From assembly GCF_002214185.1 (NCBI RefSeq), contig NZ_CP022161.1:1859767-1923766 (forward strand): a stretch of DNA of 64,000 nt, given 5' to 3'. This document shows positions 1 to 9,886 of this stretch, piece by piece. A model generated the notes under the pieces. That model had not been told where the DNA came from. It searched no databases and saw nothing but the letters and a program-made list of their open reading frames with translations. The position numbers and the translations under genes are program-made. This DNA is from Streptomyces capitiformicae (GTDB lineage: Bacteria; Actinomycetota; Actinomycetes; Streptomycetales; Streptomycetaceae). Numbering within the stretch: position 1 is the stretch's first letter; each line of letters starts with the position of its first letter.

Positions 1-1553
1 AGCAGCCGACGCGGGCCGTCGACCCGTTCGGTGAGGAGGCTGGGATCGGTCCGGCCGATCTCCGTACGTCCCTGCAGGACGGTGAACTGCGGAGGTGCGG
101 TGAACACGGCGGTGAGGTTCATGAAGTGACGGTGTCCGAAGCGCCGTTCCGCCTCCGGGCCGATGAACAGCATGCCGCCGTCCCGGTCCAGGTACCCCTG
201 GTCGACGAGGTGGCGCACGATCGGCTCGGCCGGCGCGCCGAAGGGGCCTAGCCCGTTCCACCATTCCTGCCACAGGTGCTCGCCGACACGGTTCTCCTGC
301 AGGCACAGGGCGAGGAGTTGCTGGGCGACGATGTGCCGGGGCTCCGGTGGTGCCACGACCGGCTCCACCCATCCCTGCGACCATGTGAGCAGCAGTCCGG
401 CCGCTCCCAGCAGGCCGTCCTCGTCCAGGGCGAGGAACAGGCAGTTGCGTGCGGTGCCTTCGCGGCGTCCGGAGCGGCCGAGCCGCTGGAGGAAGGAGGC
501 CACCGAGGCTGGGGCGTCGATCTGGATGACCCGGTCCAGGTCACCGACGTCGATGCCGAGTTCCAGCGTGCTGGTGGAGATGATCACGCAGTCGCGGGCC
601 TCGGCGAAGGCCGCCTCGGCACGTCGGCGCTCGTCCAGGGAGAGTGAGGCGTGTGAGAGGAAGGTGGTGACGCCCTTCGCCAGGAGCTTCTCCCCGAGTT
701 CCTCCACGTATCGCCGTGACTCGCAGAAGACGAGGCGCTTCTCGCCACGGTGCAGGGCGGCGATGACGGTGGCGGCGTTGTCGAGCGAGCCGACGTAGTC
801 GAGTTGGACGTCTCCCGGTGGGACGGTGGTGGCCGGGCCACCGGTTACTGCGGGTGGAGACCCGACCCCGGTTGCCACGACGGGTGGGGAGTCGGAGAGG
901 TGAGGAGCGATCACCTGTCCCGGCCGCTTGCTCGCCCCTGAGCCCTGCAGCCAGGTGAGCAGTGCGTCGGGGTTGCCGACGGTCGCCGAGAGGCCGACTC
1001 GTTGCACTGGCCGGCCCGCTACCCGTTGCAGCCGTTCCAGGACGGCGAGGAGGTGCCATCCCCGGTCGTCACCGGCGAAGGCGTGCACCTCGTCCACCAC
1101 GACGGCCCGCACCCCGGAGAAGAACGAGGTGTGGTCGACGTTGGCGCTCACCAGCATCGCTTCGAGCGATTCCGGTGTGGTGAGCAGGACGTCGGGACGC
1201 GCCGCGAGGATCCTTTTGCGCGCACCGGCCGTGGTGTCGCCGTGCCACAGGGCCGCGGTGCGGCCCAGCCAGGAGGTGTAGGTCTCCCACCTCGGCAGCA
1301 GGTTGTTGAGCAGTGCCTTCAGCGGACAGACATAGAGGACGGACGTACCGCTCCACCGCTCCGCCGTCATCCGGGTCAGCAGAGGGAAGGCGGCCGCCTC
1401 GGTCTTGCCGCCCGCTGTGGGGGCGAGGAGGACGGCGTCGTCTCCGCAGGCCAGGGGAGTGACCGCTGCTTCCTGGAGTGGGCGCAGGCTCCGCCATCCC
1501 AGGGTGTTCACGATGTGGTGAAGGAGCGCCGGGTCGAGATCCCCGCCACTCAC
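1..1553 (-). CDS. brxHI: BREX helicase BrxHI (N-terminal 517 codons; runs off left edge)
   Basis: Lhr-like superfamily 2 DEAD/DEAH helicase, the helicase component of type 2 BREX. The visible part has Walker A APTAGGKT (residues 44-51), TTPES (125-129), the DEVH box (154-157), SAT (189-191) and a C-terminal-lobe GRSGRR motif near residue 355, so both RecA-like lobes are present. The GTG start at 1553 overlaps the brxD stop (GTGA), so the two are translationally coupled at the end of the pglY-pglZ-brxD-brxHI unit. The C-terminus lies outside the window. The family match is strong. The specific BrxHI name rests on the operon context, and the DNA or RNA substrate is not known from sequence. Confidence 0.9.
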   Translation of the reverse strand, partial: MSGGDLDPALLHHIVNTLGWRSLRPLQEAAVTPLACGDDAVLLAPTAGGKTEAAAFPLLTRMTAERWSGTSVLYVCPLKALLNNLLPRWETYTSWLGRTAALWHGDTTAGARKRILAARPDVLLTTPESLEAMLVSANVDHTSFFSGVRAVVVDEVHAFAGDDRGWHLLAVLERLQRVAGRPVQRVGLSATVGNPDALLTWLQGSGASKRPGQVIAPHLSDSPPVVATGVGSPPAVTGGPATTVPPGDVQLDYVGSLDNAATVIAALHRGEKRLVFCESRRYVEELGEKLLAKGVTTFLSHASLSLDERRRAEAAFAEARDCVIISTSTLELGIDVGDLDRVIQIDAPASVASFLQRLGRSGRREGTARNCLFLALDEDGLLGAAGLLLTWSQGWVEPVVAPPEPRHIVAQQLLALCLQENRVGEHLWQEWWNGLGPFGAPAEPIVRHLVDQGYLDRDGGMLFIGPEAERRFGHRHFMNLTAVFTAPPQFTVLQGRTEIGRTDPSLLTERVDGPRRL

Positions 1554-2884
1554 GGCAGCTCCAGTTCGACGGCACCGGCGTCCCCGGACGCGGCCGCGTT
1601 GCGCTCGGTTTCGGTGAGTTCGGACGAGGTGATGGTGAGCGCGTAGTGCGTGCGGGGGTCGAAGTCCTCGAACTCGTCGACGCGGTCGAGGACGTCGGCC
1701 ACCAGCTTGCGCAGGAACACGCGGGGCGCGACGCCGACCTTGCCGCCGAGTCCGCCGGTGACGGCTCTGGCCAGCTCCGTCAGATACGCGTCGTCGACCC
1801 GCTCGGTCACCCGCCCGGGGTCGCGTGCGATCCGGACGTACAGGTCGCGCACCGCACGGCCGAGTTCGACGAGCTGAGGCAGGTCGAATCCCGGGAGCCG
1901 GAGTTGGACGGCACGCGGGGAGTCGAACCGCGGCTCGGTCGTGAAGTCGGTGGCCAGCCGTTGTGCGAGCGGAGGCAGCCGCTGCGCACCCTGCTGTCCG
2001 TCGTAGAACGCCGGGGTTCCCGTGATGACGAGGAAGAGCCCCGGGAACCGGCCCGCGTCGATCTCGTCCAGCAGCTGCCTCAGCGCGTTGAGGCCCTTCT
2101 CGCGGACATCACCTCGTACCCGTTGCAGGGTCTCGATTTCGTCGAGGACGAGGAGGAGGCCCGGGTGGCCGCAGTCGCGCAGCACGGTAAGCAGCCCTTG
2201 CAGAAATCCGAGGGCCGCGAAGTGATCGAGGTCTCCCCGGACGCCGGCACTGCGGCGGGCGGAGGCAGCGACCGACTTCTGACCGCCGAGCCAGGCGATG
2301 AGTGCTTCCGCCGTCGCCCCGTCTCCGGCGGCGACAGCTCTCCGGTAGCCGCGCAGTGCGGCGGCGAAGGCGGGGGTGGTCCTGGCGACGTCGGCGAGTC
2401 TGCGTTCCATGAGCGCGTCGACGGCCGCGGCGAGCGCCGCCTCGTCCTCTTCGTCCGTCTCCCCTGCGTCGAGAACTTCCTCTTCGAGGGTGTAGAACCA
2501 CGAATCGACGACCGCGCGCAGTGCGCTGGGCTGGTGGGTGGCGGTCGTCAGGCGCTCGGTGAGTCTGCGGTAGACCGTCTCCAGCCGGTGCAGCGGGGTC
2601 TCGGTCTCGGAGATCTGTACTTCCGCGGTGGCCAGTCCCGCGCGTTTGGCGCGCTCGGCGAGCCACCGCGCGAAGAACGTCTTCCCGGAGCCGTACTCGC
2701 CGCGGATGGCGTGAAACGCCGCTCCGCCCCGTGCCGTTGCCGCCAGGTCGTCGTCGAGTGCGGTCTCGAACCGGTCCAGGCCGACGGCGAGGAGGTCCAG
2801 CCCGGCCTGCGGTACGGTGCCGCGCCGCAGCGCGTCCACGACTTCCCGCATGCGTACGGGGCTGGCCGGGGCGGTCGCGTTCAT
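1550..2884 (-). CDS. brxD: BREX ATP-binding protein BrxD
   Basis: A 444-residue P-loop ATPase of the BREX BrxD type. Walker A is GEYGSGKT (residues 62-69) and the Walker B strand LLLVLDEIETL lies near residue 246, followed by a sensor-like LFLVITGTPAFY. The ATG at 2884 overlaps the pglZ stop (ATGA). The 3' end overlaps the brxHI start. The frame is open well upstream of this ATG, but that part is antisense to pglZ and has no homology, so the longer version is rejected. In BREX-2 loci brxD sits between pglZ and brxHI, as here. Its biochemical role is not established. Confidence 0.92.
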   Translation of the reverse strand: MNATAPASPVRMREVVDALRRGTVPQAGLDLLAVGLDRFETALDDDLAATARGGAAFHAIRGEYGSGKTFFARWLAERAKRAGLATAEVQISETETPLHRLETVYRRLTERLTTATHQPSALRAVVDSWFYTLEEEVLDAGETDEEDEAALAAAVDALMERRLADVARTTPAFAAALRGYRRAVAAGDGATAEALIAWLGGQKSVAASARRSAGVRGDLDHFAALGFLQGLLTVLRDCGHPGLLLVLDEIETLQRVRGDVREKGLNALRQLLDEIDAGRFPGLFLVITGTPAFYDGQQGAQRLPPLAQRLATDFTTEPRFDSPRAVQLRLPGFDLPQLVELGRAVRDLYVRIARDPGRVTERVDDAYLTELARAVTGGLGGKVGVAPRVFLRKLVADVLDRVDEFEDFDPRTHYALTITSSELTETERNAAASGDAGAVELELP

Positions 2885-5697
2885 GGCGTCTCCTTCCTCG
2901 CCGATCCGGCCCCCGCCGCTCCGGCCCTCGCTTCGTCCGCCAGGAACTGGTCCCGGAGCAGGGCGACGTCGAGCTTCACGGCGTGACCGGCGTCGACGAA
3001 GCCGAGTACCGGATACCCCTCGAGGTTGAGCAGGCGCTGCACGGTGGCGACGAAGCCCTCGATGTTGCGTCGCACCCGGCCGGTCGCCGAGATGGCCGCG
3101 GCCAGCGCGGCGGGTGACATGGTGCCCCCGGCGGCGGCGAGCGCGTCGATGACGGCGGCGACGACCTTGCCTTCCGGGGCCTTGCGTACATACTCCTTCT
3201 GCGCCTCGTACACCTCGCTCGCCACCACACGCCCGCCGAGAGTCACGGGAGCGGGCGTGGTCTTCGGTGCCGCTTCCGGCATCACCACGGCGTCGGTACC
3301 GAACAGCTCCTCGTCCTGCCGACGTGGGGACCTCGCCGGTTTCCGTACCGGCTGCGCGGCGCTCTCCGGCCGAGGATCCGGCACCTCGACGGGTGTCGCG
3401 GCGGTGGCCTTCCACCAGGAGGGCGCGGCCTGTTCGCGGGGCAGCGGTTCCCAGTCGCGCGGGGCGAGTTCCTTCGCGGGGAGGAGGACGAGGACCGGGA
3501 CGGTGATCTCGGCGAGGGAGGCCCCGCCGTGGTAGCCGGCCCGGCGTGCGGCGTACCGGATGTCCTCGTGCCAGGGAACGGTGATGGTGCCGTCTCCTTC
3601 GAGGACGCGCGGTCCGCGCAGTACGACCTCGCCTTCGCCGGCATCGGTGTCGGGCCGCCAGCGTGCCGATCCGCCCCCGTCCGCCGCCGGTGACACCCGG
3701 CCCCGGCCACGGTCGATGACGTGGCCGTGGTCGGCGACGAGGACGACGGGACGGGCGTAGCTGCGGGCGGCGGCCAGAAGCTCGCGCAGGTAGGTGATGT
3801 CGCCGAGGGACCACACGGTGCGCTGCCCCTGCTGACCGGAGTCGAGCGCGTCGTCGATGGTGTTGAGGACGACGCCGACGACGGCGTCGGAGGCGAGCGC
3901 GGAGGTGAGTTCCTGGGCGAGGAAGTGGCCCGCGTCTCCCCCTATCGACGCCTTGTGGAAGAGGACCGCATCCTTGCGCCGCTTCTTCCAGAAGGCCGCG
4001 AACCCGGAGGTCTCGGCGGACTGTCCTCCGTTGGTGGCCGTGCCGCTGAGCAGGGACGCCCGGCTCGTGCGGGTGATCGAGGGCAGTATGGAGACGGCTG
4101 CGAGGCGGGTGCTCCGTGTGCCGTCACAGGGCCGCGGCACGATCTCCTGCCAGCCTTCCCGTTCGGCTTCCTCCCCCAGTTGCGCGGCGACGGCGCTGCT
4201 CATTCCGTCGAGCACGATCACCAGGGGCGCTCCGCCTGTGGTCAGGGGACGGACGACGGCGTCGAGGACGTTCTCGACGAGAAGGCATCCACCCGGCTGC
4301 TGGGCGGTGGCGTTCGGGGTCCAGCCGGCCAGGTGCCGGGCGAACTGCTCGTCGAGCCGTTCACGCTGGGCCCGTCCGTCCTCGTAGAGGTCGCGCAGGC
4401 CCTGTGCGACGGTGGGGTCGCCGCCGGGGTCGCCTCCCCAGAGAACGGACAGCGCCCGGTCGACCCACCCCCACTCGGCGACGTGGTCGCGTACGCCGGC
4501 GGCGACGGAGGCCACTGCGGGCGGTCCCTGGCGCAGCCACCGCGCGAGACGCACGGACATCTCGGCGACGCGCACCCGGTCGGGGAAGAGTCCGGCCAGT
4601 GCGTGTCCGGTCAGTTCGGCCAGTGCCTCCTCGCCCTGGCCGGGGGACTTGTGGGCACCCTCGACGACGGCGGCGAGCTGGGCGGCGAAGCTGGACAGGA
4701 GGAAGCGACTGCCGCTGAGGCCGGCGGTGAGACCGGCGTCCCGGGCCAGGTCGTCGGCGCGCTGCAGTACGGCGAACACCTTGTGGCGGGCGTCGACCGA
4801 ACCCGCGGCCTCTCCGATCCAGCGCAGGAGGGTGCCCTCCACCGCGTCGGTGAAGGAGCCGATCTCGCTGCGGCGCGGTCCGGCCTCGCCGAACAGGCCG
4901 CCGACGGCGAGGGCCACGTCGGGGTCGGCGGCGGGGTCGCGCAGCGCGGCGCCGAGCAGGCCGAGGGCCATCGCGTCGTGTCCCCGTCCGATCTCGGCGA
5001 GGGCGAGCAGGACGGGTACGGCGGGCCCTGCGACCTCGCCGAGCCACTTCTTCAGCTCCGCGCGTTCGGTGCCGGCGAGTTCGGCGAAACGCCGCGGCCC
5101 GGCGGGGGTGCGCGACCAGGCGAGCAGCACGTCCGCGTCCACGGCGGCCTCCGCCGTGGCGTGGGGCGAGATGTCCGGTTGGTCGAGTCCGAGGCGTTCG
5201 ACGACCAGGGCTCGAAGCGCGGCGTCCCGGGTGAGGACGCCTGCGGTGCGCGGCCATCCCCGTCCGGCGGGCTCGGCGTCGACAAGGGCCTGGAGCAGCC
5301 ACTCCTCGCGATACATGCGCACGTCGAGGCCGGTGGCCCCGAACCGCTGCATCACGATCTCGGCCTTCTCGACGGTGAGGGTGCGCCGGTGCACCGCGTG
5401 CCCGCGCAGGTCCCAGCCGAGCTGGTCGTCGTCGACTCCGGTGGTGACCACCAGCAGGTCACCGGGGGCGGCCTCGTCGCGGTGGCTGTGCCAGGCGGCC
5501 AGGACGCCGAGGACGGAGGACTCGTCGCGTACCGTGACACGGCGGGTGCGCTCGCCGACCTCGGCGGTGAAGGTGGTGGCCGCCCCGGCCGCGTACTGTC
5601 CGTGGACCAGCATGAGGCTGTGCTCGGCCAGCTTCTTGGCGTGCCGGTCCAGGAGCGCTTCGACGGTGCGCCGGCCCACCTGTGGCAGGAGCGCCAT
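2881..5697 (-). CDS. pglZ: BREX-2 phosphatase-like protein PglZ
   Basis: A 938-residue PglZ-family protein, the hallmark BREX component, with an alkaline-phosphatase superfamily core. The nucleophile region VIVLDGMSSA lies near residue 495 and the metal-binding VADHGH near residue 655. The long N-terminal half has no motif I can name. The C-terminal ~100 residues look like a small helical DNA-binding-type domain. Coupled by ATGA overlaps to pglY upstream and brxD downstream. In Streptomyces coelicolor PglZ is reported to be needed to tolerate PglX, behaving like an antitoxin. That is known for the family and not visible here. Confidence 0.95.
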   Translation of the reverse strand: MALLPQVGRRTVEALLDRHAKKLAEHSLMLVHGQYAAGAATTFTAEVGERTRRVTVRDESSVLGVLAAWHSHRDEAAPGDLLVVTTGVDDDQLGWDLRGHAVHRRTLTVEKAEIVMQRFGATGLDVRMYREEWLLQALVDAEPAGRGWPRTAGVLTRDAALRALVVERLGLDQPDISPHATAEAAVDADVLLAWSRTPAGPRRFAELAGTERAELKKWLGEVAGPAVPVLLALAEIGRGHDAMALGLLGAALRDPAADPDVALAVGGLFGEAGPRRSEIGSFTDAVEGTLLRWIGEAAGSVDARHKVFAVLQRADDLARDAGLTAGLSGSRFLLSSFAAQLAAVVEGAHKSPGQGEEALAELTGHALAGLFPDRVRVAEMSVRLARWLRQGPPAVASVAAGVRDHVAEWGWVDRALSVLWGGDPGGDPTVAQGLRDLYEDGRAQRERLDEQFARHLAGWTPNATAQQPGGCLLVENVLDAVVRPLTTGGAPLVIVLDGMSSAVAAQLGEEAEREGWQEIVPRPCDGTRSTRLAAVSILPSITRTSRASLLSGTATNGGQSAETSGFAAFWKKRRKDAVLFHKASIGGDAGHFLAQELTSALASDAVVGVVLNTIDDALDSGQQGQRTVWSLGDITYLRELLAAARSYARPVVLVADHGHVIDRGRGRVSPAADGGGSARWRPDTDAGEGEVVLRGPRVLEGDGTITVPWHEDIRYAARRAGYHGGASLAEITVPVLVLLPAKELAPRDWEPLPREQAAPSWWKATAATPVEVPDPRPESAAQPVRKPARSPRRQDEELFGTDAVVMPEAAPKTTPAPVTLGGRVVASEVYEAQKEYVRKAPEGKVVAAVIDALAAAGGTMSPAALAAAISATGRVRRNIEGFVATVQRLLNLEGYPVLGFVDAGHAVKLDVALLRDQFLADEARAGAAGAGSARKETP

Positions 5698-8600
5698 CAG
5701 CGTTCGGTCCCCTTCTCGTCCCCGTCGGCCGCTTCGGCTTCGCCGTGGGCGTCCTCGATCACCTGCCAGGTGACCTGGACGCGGGCGCCGGGGTGCGCGG
5801 TGAGGAAGCGGCGGATGTCGGCGCTGAGTCCGTCGACGGTGGCCGCGAGCGTGGTTTCCAACCGGGTGGGTTCGACGACGTATGCGCCGGGACGGCGGGC
5901 GGACTCGGCCGCGTAGCCCACGCGCGGGTCCCGCGGAACCGGTCCGGAAGGCGGGGAGCCCCGGTCCGGCTCGGCGGGGACGGCGGGAGCCACGGGCACC
6001 GGGGGTGTGCCGTGCTCGGTGAGGCGTACGTCCTCCGCGGTCGGGTCGGCGGGCGGAACGGGCTCGACCGGCCGGGCCGCCTGGGCGAGCCGCGTGGCCT
6101 CCCGCATGAGGGCCACGGCCGACTCCTGCAGCGAGTCCAGCACCGGCACGAGGGACTCGTCCTCCTCGTGGGCGTTGGCCGCCCGGCGGACGGTGTCCAG
6201 CAGCCGCTGCGCCCGGTCGCCGACGCCGTCGTCCCGGCCCGCGAGTTCGCGGACCATGTCCAGGTCGGACCAGCGGCCCTCGCGCTGCGCTCGCAGCACC
6301 CGCAGCACCTCGGGGGCCTGCTTGAGTGCTGCGCCGATCTCACGGTCCGTCACTTCATAGGCGGCGGAAGCCAGTTCCTGAACAAGGAGAGTGGCGTCGG
6401 TGGTGCGCAGCAGTCGGGCGATCAGGTCGGCGGCGGCCTTCGTGGACTTCAGCCGCGGCGCGTCCACGCCGCCGGGTCCTTCGAGACCGAGCCGTACGGC
6501 GTTGTCCTGGAGCAGCGTCCGGGTCTCCCCCACGGCGGTGCGGTGCTCCTCGGCGACGGCACGTACCTGCGCGGCGAGCCGCGAGACGTTCCTGGCGAAG
6601 AGCACCGGCGACACGCTCTGTCCGAAGACCGCCCCGGCACGTCGCAGTGCGGTGGTGAAGGTGCCCTCGTCGGGGAGGGCGACGGCCCGCAGGCCGTAGC
6701 CGGGGATGATGCGGTCCAGTTCGGGGGCCTGGGCCACGACCTGGGTCTGGTAGATCCAGGTGCGGTCGTCGAGCAGCGCGTAGGTCGCGATGATCAGGTT
6801 GCCCACGTTGCGGTCGAGGCCCTCGTAGCCGAGTTCGGTGATCCAGTCGCGGATCGTCTCGACGGCGAGGTCGTCGCCGGTGTCGGGGTTCTCGGCGGCC
6901 TTCTTGTTGATGCGCAGCCGCCAGTCGTTGCTGACGTTGAGCGGTCCGTCGTGGACCTCGCCGAGGCCGAGCGCGTGCACGATCTTCCTGACGACGGGCA
7001 GCTGGTGGCTGTCCACGACGACCCGCCGGGAGCCGTCCTCCATGGCTCGGGCGATCCACTCCATGGTGGTCTTGAGCTCGCGCAGGGTGATGGCCTTGCG
7101 GGTCAGCCGCGGGTCGAAGTCGGGGTGCTTGGGGTAGCGGGCGGCGAACATGCCGTCGGCGAGCAGCAGCAGGTTCTGCTCGAACCCGACCGACGGCTCG
7201 GGCCGGGTCCGGGTGAAGCCCGGCAGCAGGGACACCAGGTGCTCCCCGTCGGGCAGGGTGGCCCCGACGGTTTCCGGCTCGGCACGGTTGATCCCGTAGA
7301 GCTGGAGCAGGACCTCGGTGAGGTGGCCGCTGATGTTGTCGCGGGACGCCTTGAGCTGGTTGCGGATCTGTGCCCGCTCCTCGGCGGGGCGGGTGGCGGT
7401 GTGTTCGTCGAGCCGGTCGCGCTCCAGCAGGTAGTTGATCTTCAGCAGTCGGCCGAGCTGCCGGGAGGTCTGCTCGGAGAAGAAGTCGGCCAGCCAGACG
7501 AGCGTGGGCTCGGTGCGGCCCGTCCCCCGGAGCCGTTTGACGCGCTGGAGGTCGTCGATGGGGCCGTGGTCGCCGTCGTCGAAGGGGTAGTCGAAGACGA
7601 TGCGGAGGTTTCCGCGCTGCTGGGGCGCGAACTCGTCGTCGGGCAGGTGGGTGTCGCGCACGTTGCCGAAGATGAACTCGACGGTGCGTTTGGTGCCGCG
7701 CCAGACGACGTCCCGTTCGCAGACGAAGGGCTGGGTGTCCTGGATGCCCAGCTCGTGCCAGAGCTGGTCCTTGATCCACTGCCGTCGGTAGCCGAGCTGG
7801 TCGGCGACTCCCTGTACCTCTTCGAGGAGCGGTTCGACGTCGATGTCGGACAGGTGCAGGTGGAAAACGGGATCGGTCTTGTCTCCCTCGCTGCGCAGCT
7901 CGCTGTCGAAGGAGACCTGCAGTTCCCGCAGCCGTTTGGCGGCGACGGAGCCGGCGTCTCCCACCCGGGTCCGGATCGAGCCGTGGTTGAGTGCGGCGAG
8001 CCGGGTGCCGGTGAGCCGGGTCAGGGCGGGCACGTTGGGGGCGAGCGCGGCCAGCAGCAGGGTCTTGATGAGCCGCTCGTCGGCCTGGAACCGTTTGTCG
8101 TCGGGGTTCTTGTACTTGCGCAGCAGTTCCTCGCGCACTCGCCCGTGGAAGTCGTCTGCGATCTCCGCGTCCTTGCGCAGCCGGGGGGTGAACGCGGCGC
8201 CGGAGCGGTGGGCGATGACGTCCCACAGGTCACCGAGCGGGATGAGTTCCCCGAGCTTCAGGTCGTCGCGGCGGCGGCGCAGCAGCTCCTGGACGAGTTT
8301 GAGGCCGGTGCGCTCGCGCTGGAGGGCGCCCGACAGGTCGACGAGGACGTTGAGGAGCGCCGGGGAGAGCGGGTACAGCTCCCGGAAGTCGTCCCAGGAG
8401 GCCTCGGTGCGGCCCTGCGCGTCCAGGAGGATCTGGCGGACCTCGTCGCCCGACGACTCGACGAGCTTGAAGGCGTCGTCGCGTACGGACTCCATGCCGG
8501 GCTTGGGAGCGAGCACGCGGTGCTTGATGATCTCGACGAGGTTGCTGTCCTCGAGGTCGACGACGTTGAACCGCTCGGCCAGGTATTCGATCTGGGCTTC

Positions 8601-9665
8601 GAGGTTGGTCACGTCGGCGCCGACGACGTCCGAGCCGATCAGCTGCGACAGGTCGCGCTGGCGGGAGATGAACGACACGATCGGCACCGGTCGGCCGCTG
8701 TCCCCCGACTCGATGAGTTTGACCAGCCGCTGCACCTGGTCGCGCACGAAGTCCTGGTTGCCCATCTTCGCCTGGAGCCACAGCACCAGTTCGTCGAGGA
8801 AGAGGACGACTCCGGTGTAGCCGAGGGACTGGGCGTGCCGGGAGATGACCTTGAGGCCGTTCTCCAGTGGCAGGAACGCGCTGGCCTCGCCGCGCATGCC
8901 CTGCGCGTAGGCCGCCATGGGGCCGCTGAGCAGGGCGGAGACCAGCCGCTCGCGGTAGGGGTCGTCGGGTGCGCCCGCGAAGGCCCGGTCGAAGTCGGCG
9001 CCGGTCCATGTCCCGGCGGGCAGCGCCACGGCCTCGCCGTCGATCGGCGGCATGTCGTCCGGGTCGGCCTCCACGGGCGCGGCCGCGCTCGGGGTGAGGG
9101 CCGCGGCTCCCTTGCCGAGCCACTGCAGGAACTTGGCGTCGTCGCCGAGGAACTCGCGCTGGGTGCGAGCGTCGGCGAGCAGCGCGTCGGCCCGGTAGAC
9201 GGGGGGCAGCGGTTTGTCGGGGTGAAGCTCGCGCACCGTGTGCACATAGCCGCCGAGCAGGGCGGAGTCGAGGTCGGCGGAGCCGACGAGGTGGTACGGC
9301 ACCATCAGGAACCTGCTCTGCCGCAGCCACTCGTCGTGCGGCGCCACGACCTCCACCAGCCGGGACTTGGTCCGTACGGCCGGGTGGTTGTTGAGCACGG
9401 CGTGCAGCACGGTCAGGAAGTGGCTCTTGCCGGAACCGAAGGAGCCGTGCAGATAGCTGGCTTCCGAGTTGCCCGTCCTGACGCAGGCCGCCACGATGTC
9501 CAGTGCCTGCCGGAACGCCTTCTGGAGCTGCTCGGTGACCACATACTCGGCCACCCGGGCGGCGGTCTCACTGAAACCCTGGGAGAGCTCGATCTTGAAG
9601 TCGCCGGCATGGACGTCTTCCTTGATCTCGATGACGTCCTTCAGCAGGAGCTCGCTCGTGGGCAT
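5697..9665 (-). CDS. pglY: BREX-2 ATPase PglY
   Basis: A 1322-residue large ATPase, the BREX-2 counterpart of BrxC. Walker A HGSFGSGKSH lies at about residues 73-82 and a Walker B-like VVLFLDELVLWLQ near residue 280. The rest is helical, followed by a proline- and acid-rich stretch before the C-terminal ~80 residues. The ATG at 9665 has a purine-rich GAGAAGGA about 10 nt upstream. First gene of the pglY-pglZ-brxD-brxHI unit and divergent from the helicase-nuclease gene, with about 220 bp of shared promoter region. A similarly long open frame antisense to it is a codon-bias shadow. Confidence 0.95.
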   Translation of the reverse strand: MPTSELLLKDVIEIKEDVHAGDFKIELSQGFSETAARVAEYVVTEQLQKAFRQALDIVAACVRTGNSEASYLHGSFGSGKSHFLTVLHAVLNNHPAVRTKSRLVEVVAPHDEWLRQSRFLMVPYHLVGSADLDSALLGGYVHTVRELHPDKPLPPVYRADALLADARTQREFLGDDAKFLQWLGKGAAALTPSAAAPVEADPDDMPPIDGEAVALPAGTWTGADFDRAFAGAPDDPYRERLVSALLSGPMAAYAQGMRGEASAFLPLENGLKVISRHAQSLGYTGVVLFLDELVLWLQAKMGNQDFVRDQVQRLVKLIESGDSGRPVPIVSFISRQRDLSQLIGSDVVGADVTNLEAQIEYLAERFNVVDLEDSNLVEIIKHRVLAPKPGMESVRDDAFKLVESSGDEVRQILLDAQGRTEASWDDFRELYPLSPALLNVLVDLSGALQRERTGLKLVQELLRRRRDDLKLGELIPLGDLWDVIAHRSGAAFTPRLRKDAEIADDFHGRVREELLRKYKNPDDKRFQADERLIKTLLLAALAPNVPALTRLTGTRLAALNHGSIRTRVGDAGSVAAKRLRELQVSFDSELRSEGDKTDPVFHLHLSDIDVEPLLEEVQGVADQLGYRRQWIKDQLWHELGIQDTQPFVCERDVVWRGTKRTVEFIFGNVRDTHLPDDEFAPQQRGNLRIVFDYPFDDGDHGPIDDLQRVKRLRGTGRTEPTLVWLADFFSEQTSRQLGRLLKINYLLERDRLDEHTATRPAEERAQIRNQLKASRDNISGHLTEVLLQLYGINRAEPETVGATLPDGEHLVSLLPGFTRTRPEPSVGFEQNLLLLADGMFAARYPKHPDFDPRLTRKAITLRELKTTMEWIARAMEDGSRRVVVDSHQLPVVRKIVHALGLGEVHDGPLNVSNDWRLRINKKAAENPDTGDDLAVETIRDWITELGYEGLDRNVGNLIIATYALLDDRTWIYQTQVVAQAPELDRIIPGYGLRAVALPDEGTFTTALRRAGAVFGQSVSPVLFARNVSRLAAQVRAVAEEHRTAVGETRTLLQDNAVRLGLEGPGGVDAPRLKSTKAAADLIARLLRTTDATLLVQELASAAYEVTDREIGAALKQAPEVLRVLRAQREGRWSDLDMVRELAGRDDGVGDRAQRLLDTVRRAANAHEEDESLVPVLDSLQESAVALMREATRLAQAARPVEPVPPADPTAEDVRLTEHGTPPVPVAPAVPAEPDRGSPPSGPVPRDPRVGYAAESARRPGAYVVEPTRLETTLAATVDGLSADIRRFLTAHPGARVQVTWQVIEDAHGEAEAADGDEKGTER

Positions 9666-9886
9666 CAGGCGGTCGTTCCTTCTCTCGGCTCGTGGCTCGG
9701 CTGCACGGCTCGCGCACTGATCGGTCGGCGGTCAGACGCGTTCTCATCCTGCCAGGCGGCACCGACACGCATGGCCGCCGGTGAGGATTCTTCGTACCGC
9801 ACGGTGCCCACAGGATCACAGGCAGCTTCCGCTGGGTAGGGTCGGCGCGGGATCTGTCGGTGGACGGGAAGCGGGGGCGACGGCAG

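Noticed and set aside
5682..9839. Very long open frame antisense to pglY
   Set aside because: The opposite frame has PglY domains and overlaps coupled genes. The antisense frame has no motifs and its openness follows from high G+C at third positions.
9860..9886. Longer GTG start for the helicase-nuclease gene
   Set aside because: GTG 9860 is possible, but ATG 9887 has a better-spaced purine-rich site, so the shorter form was kept.
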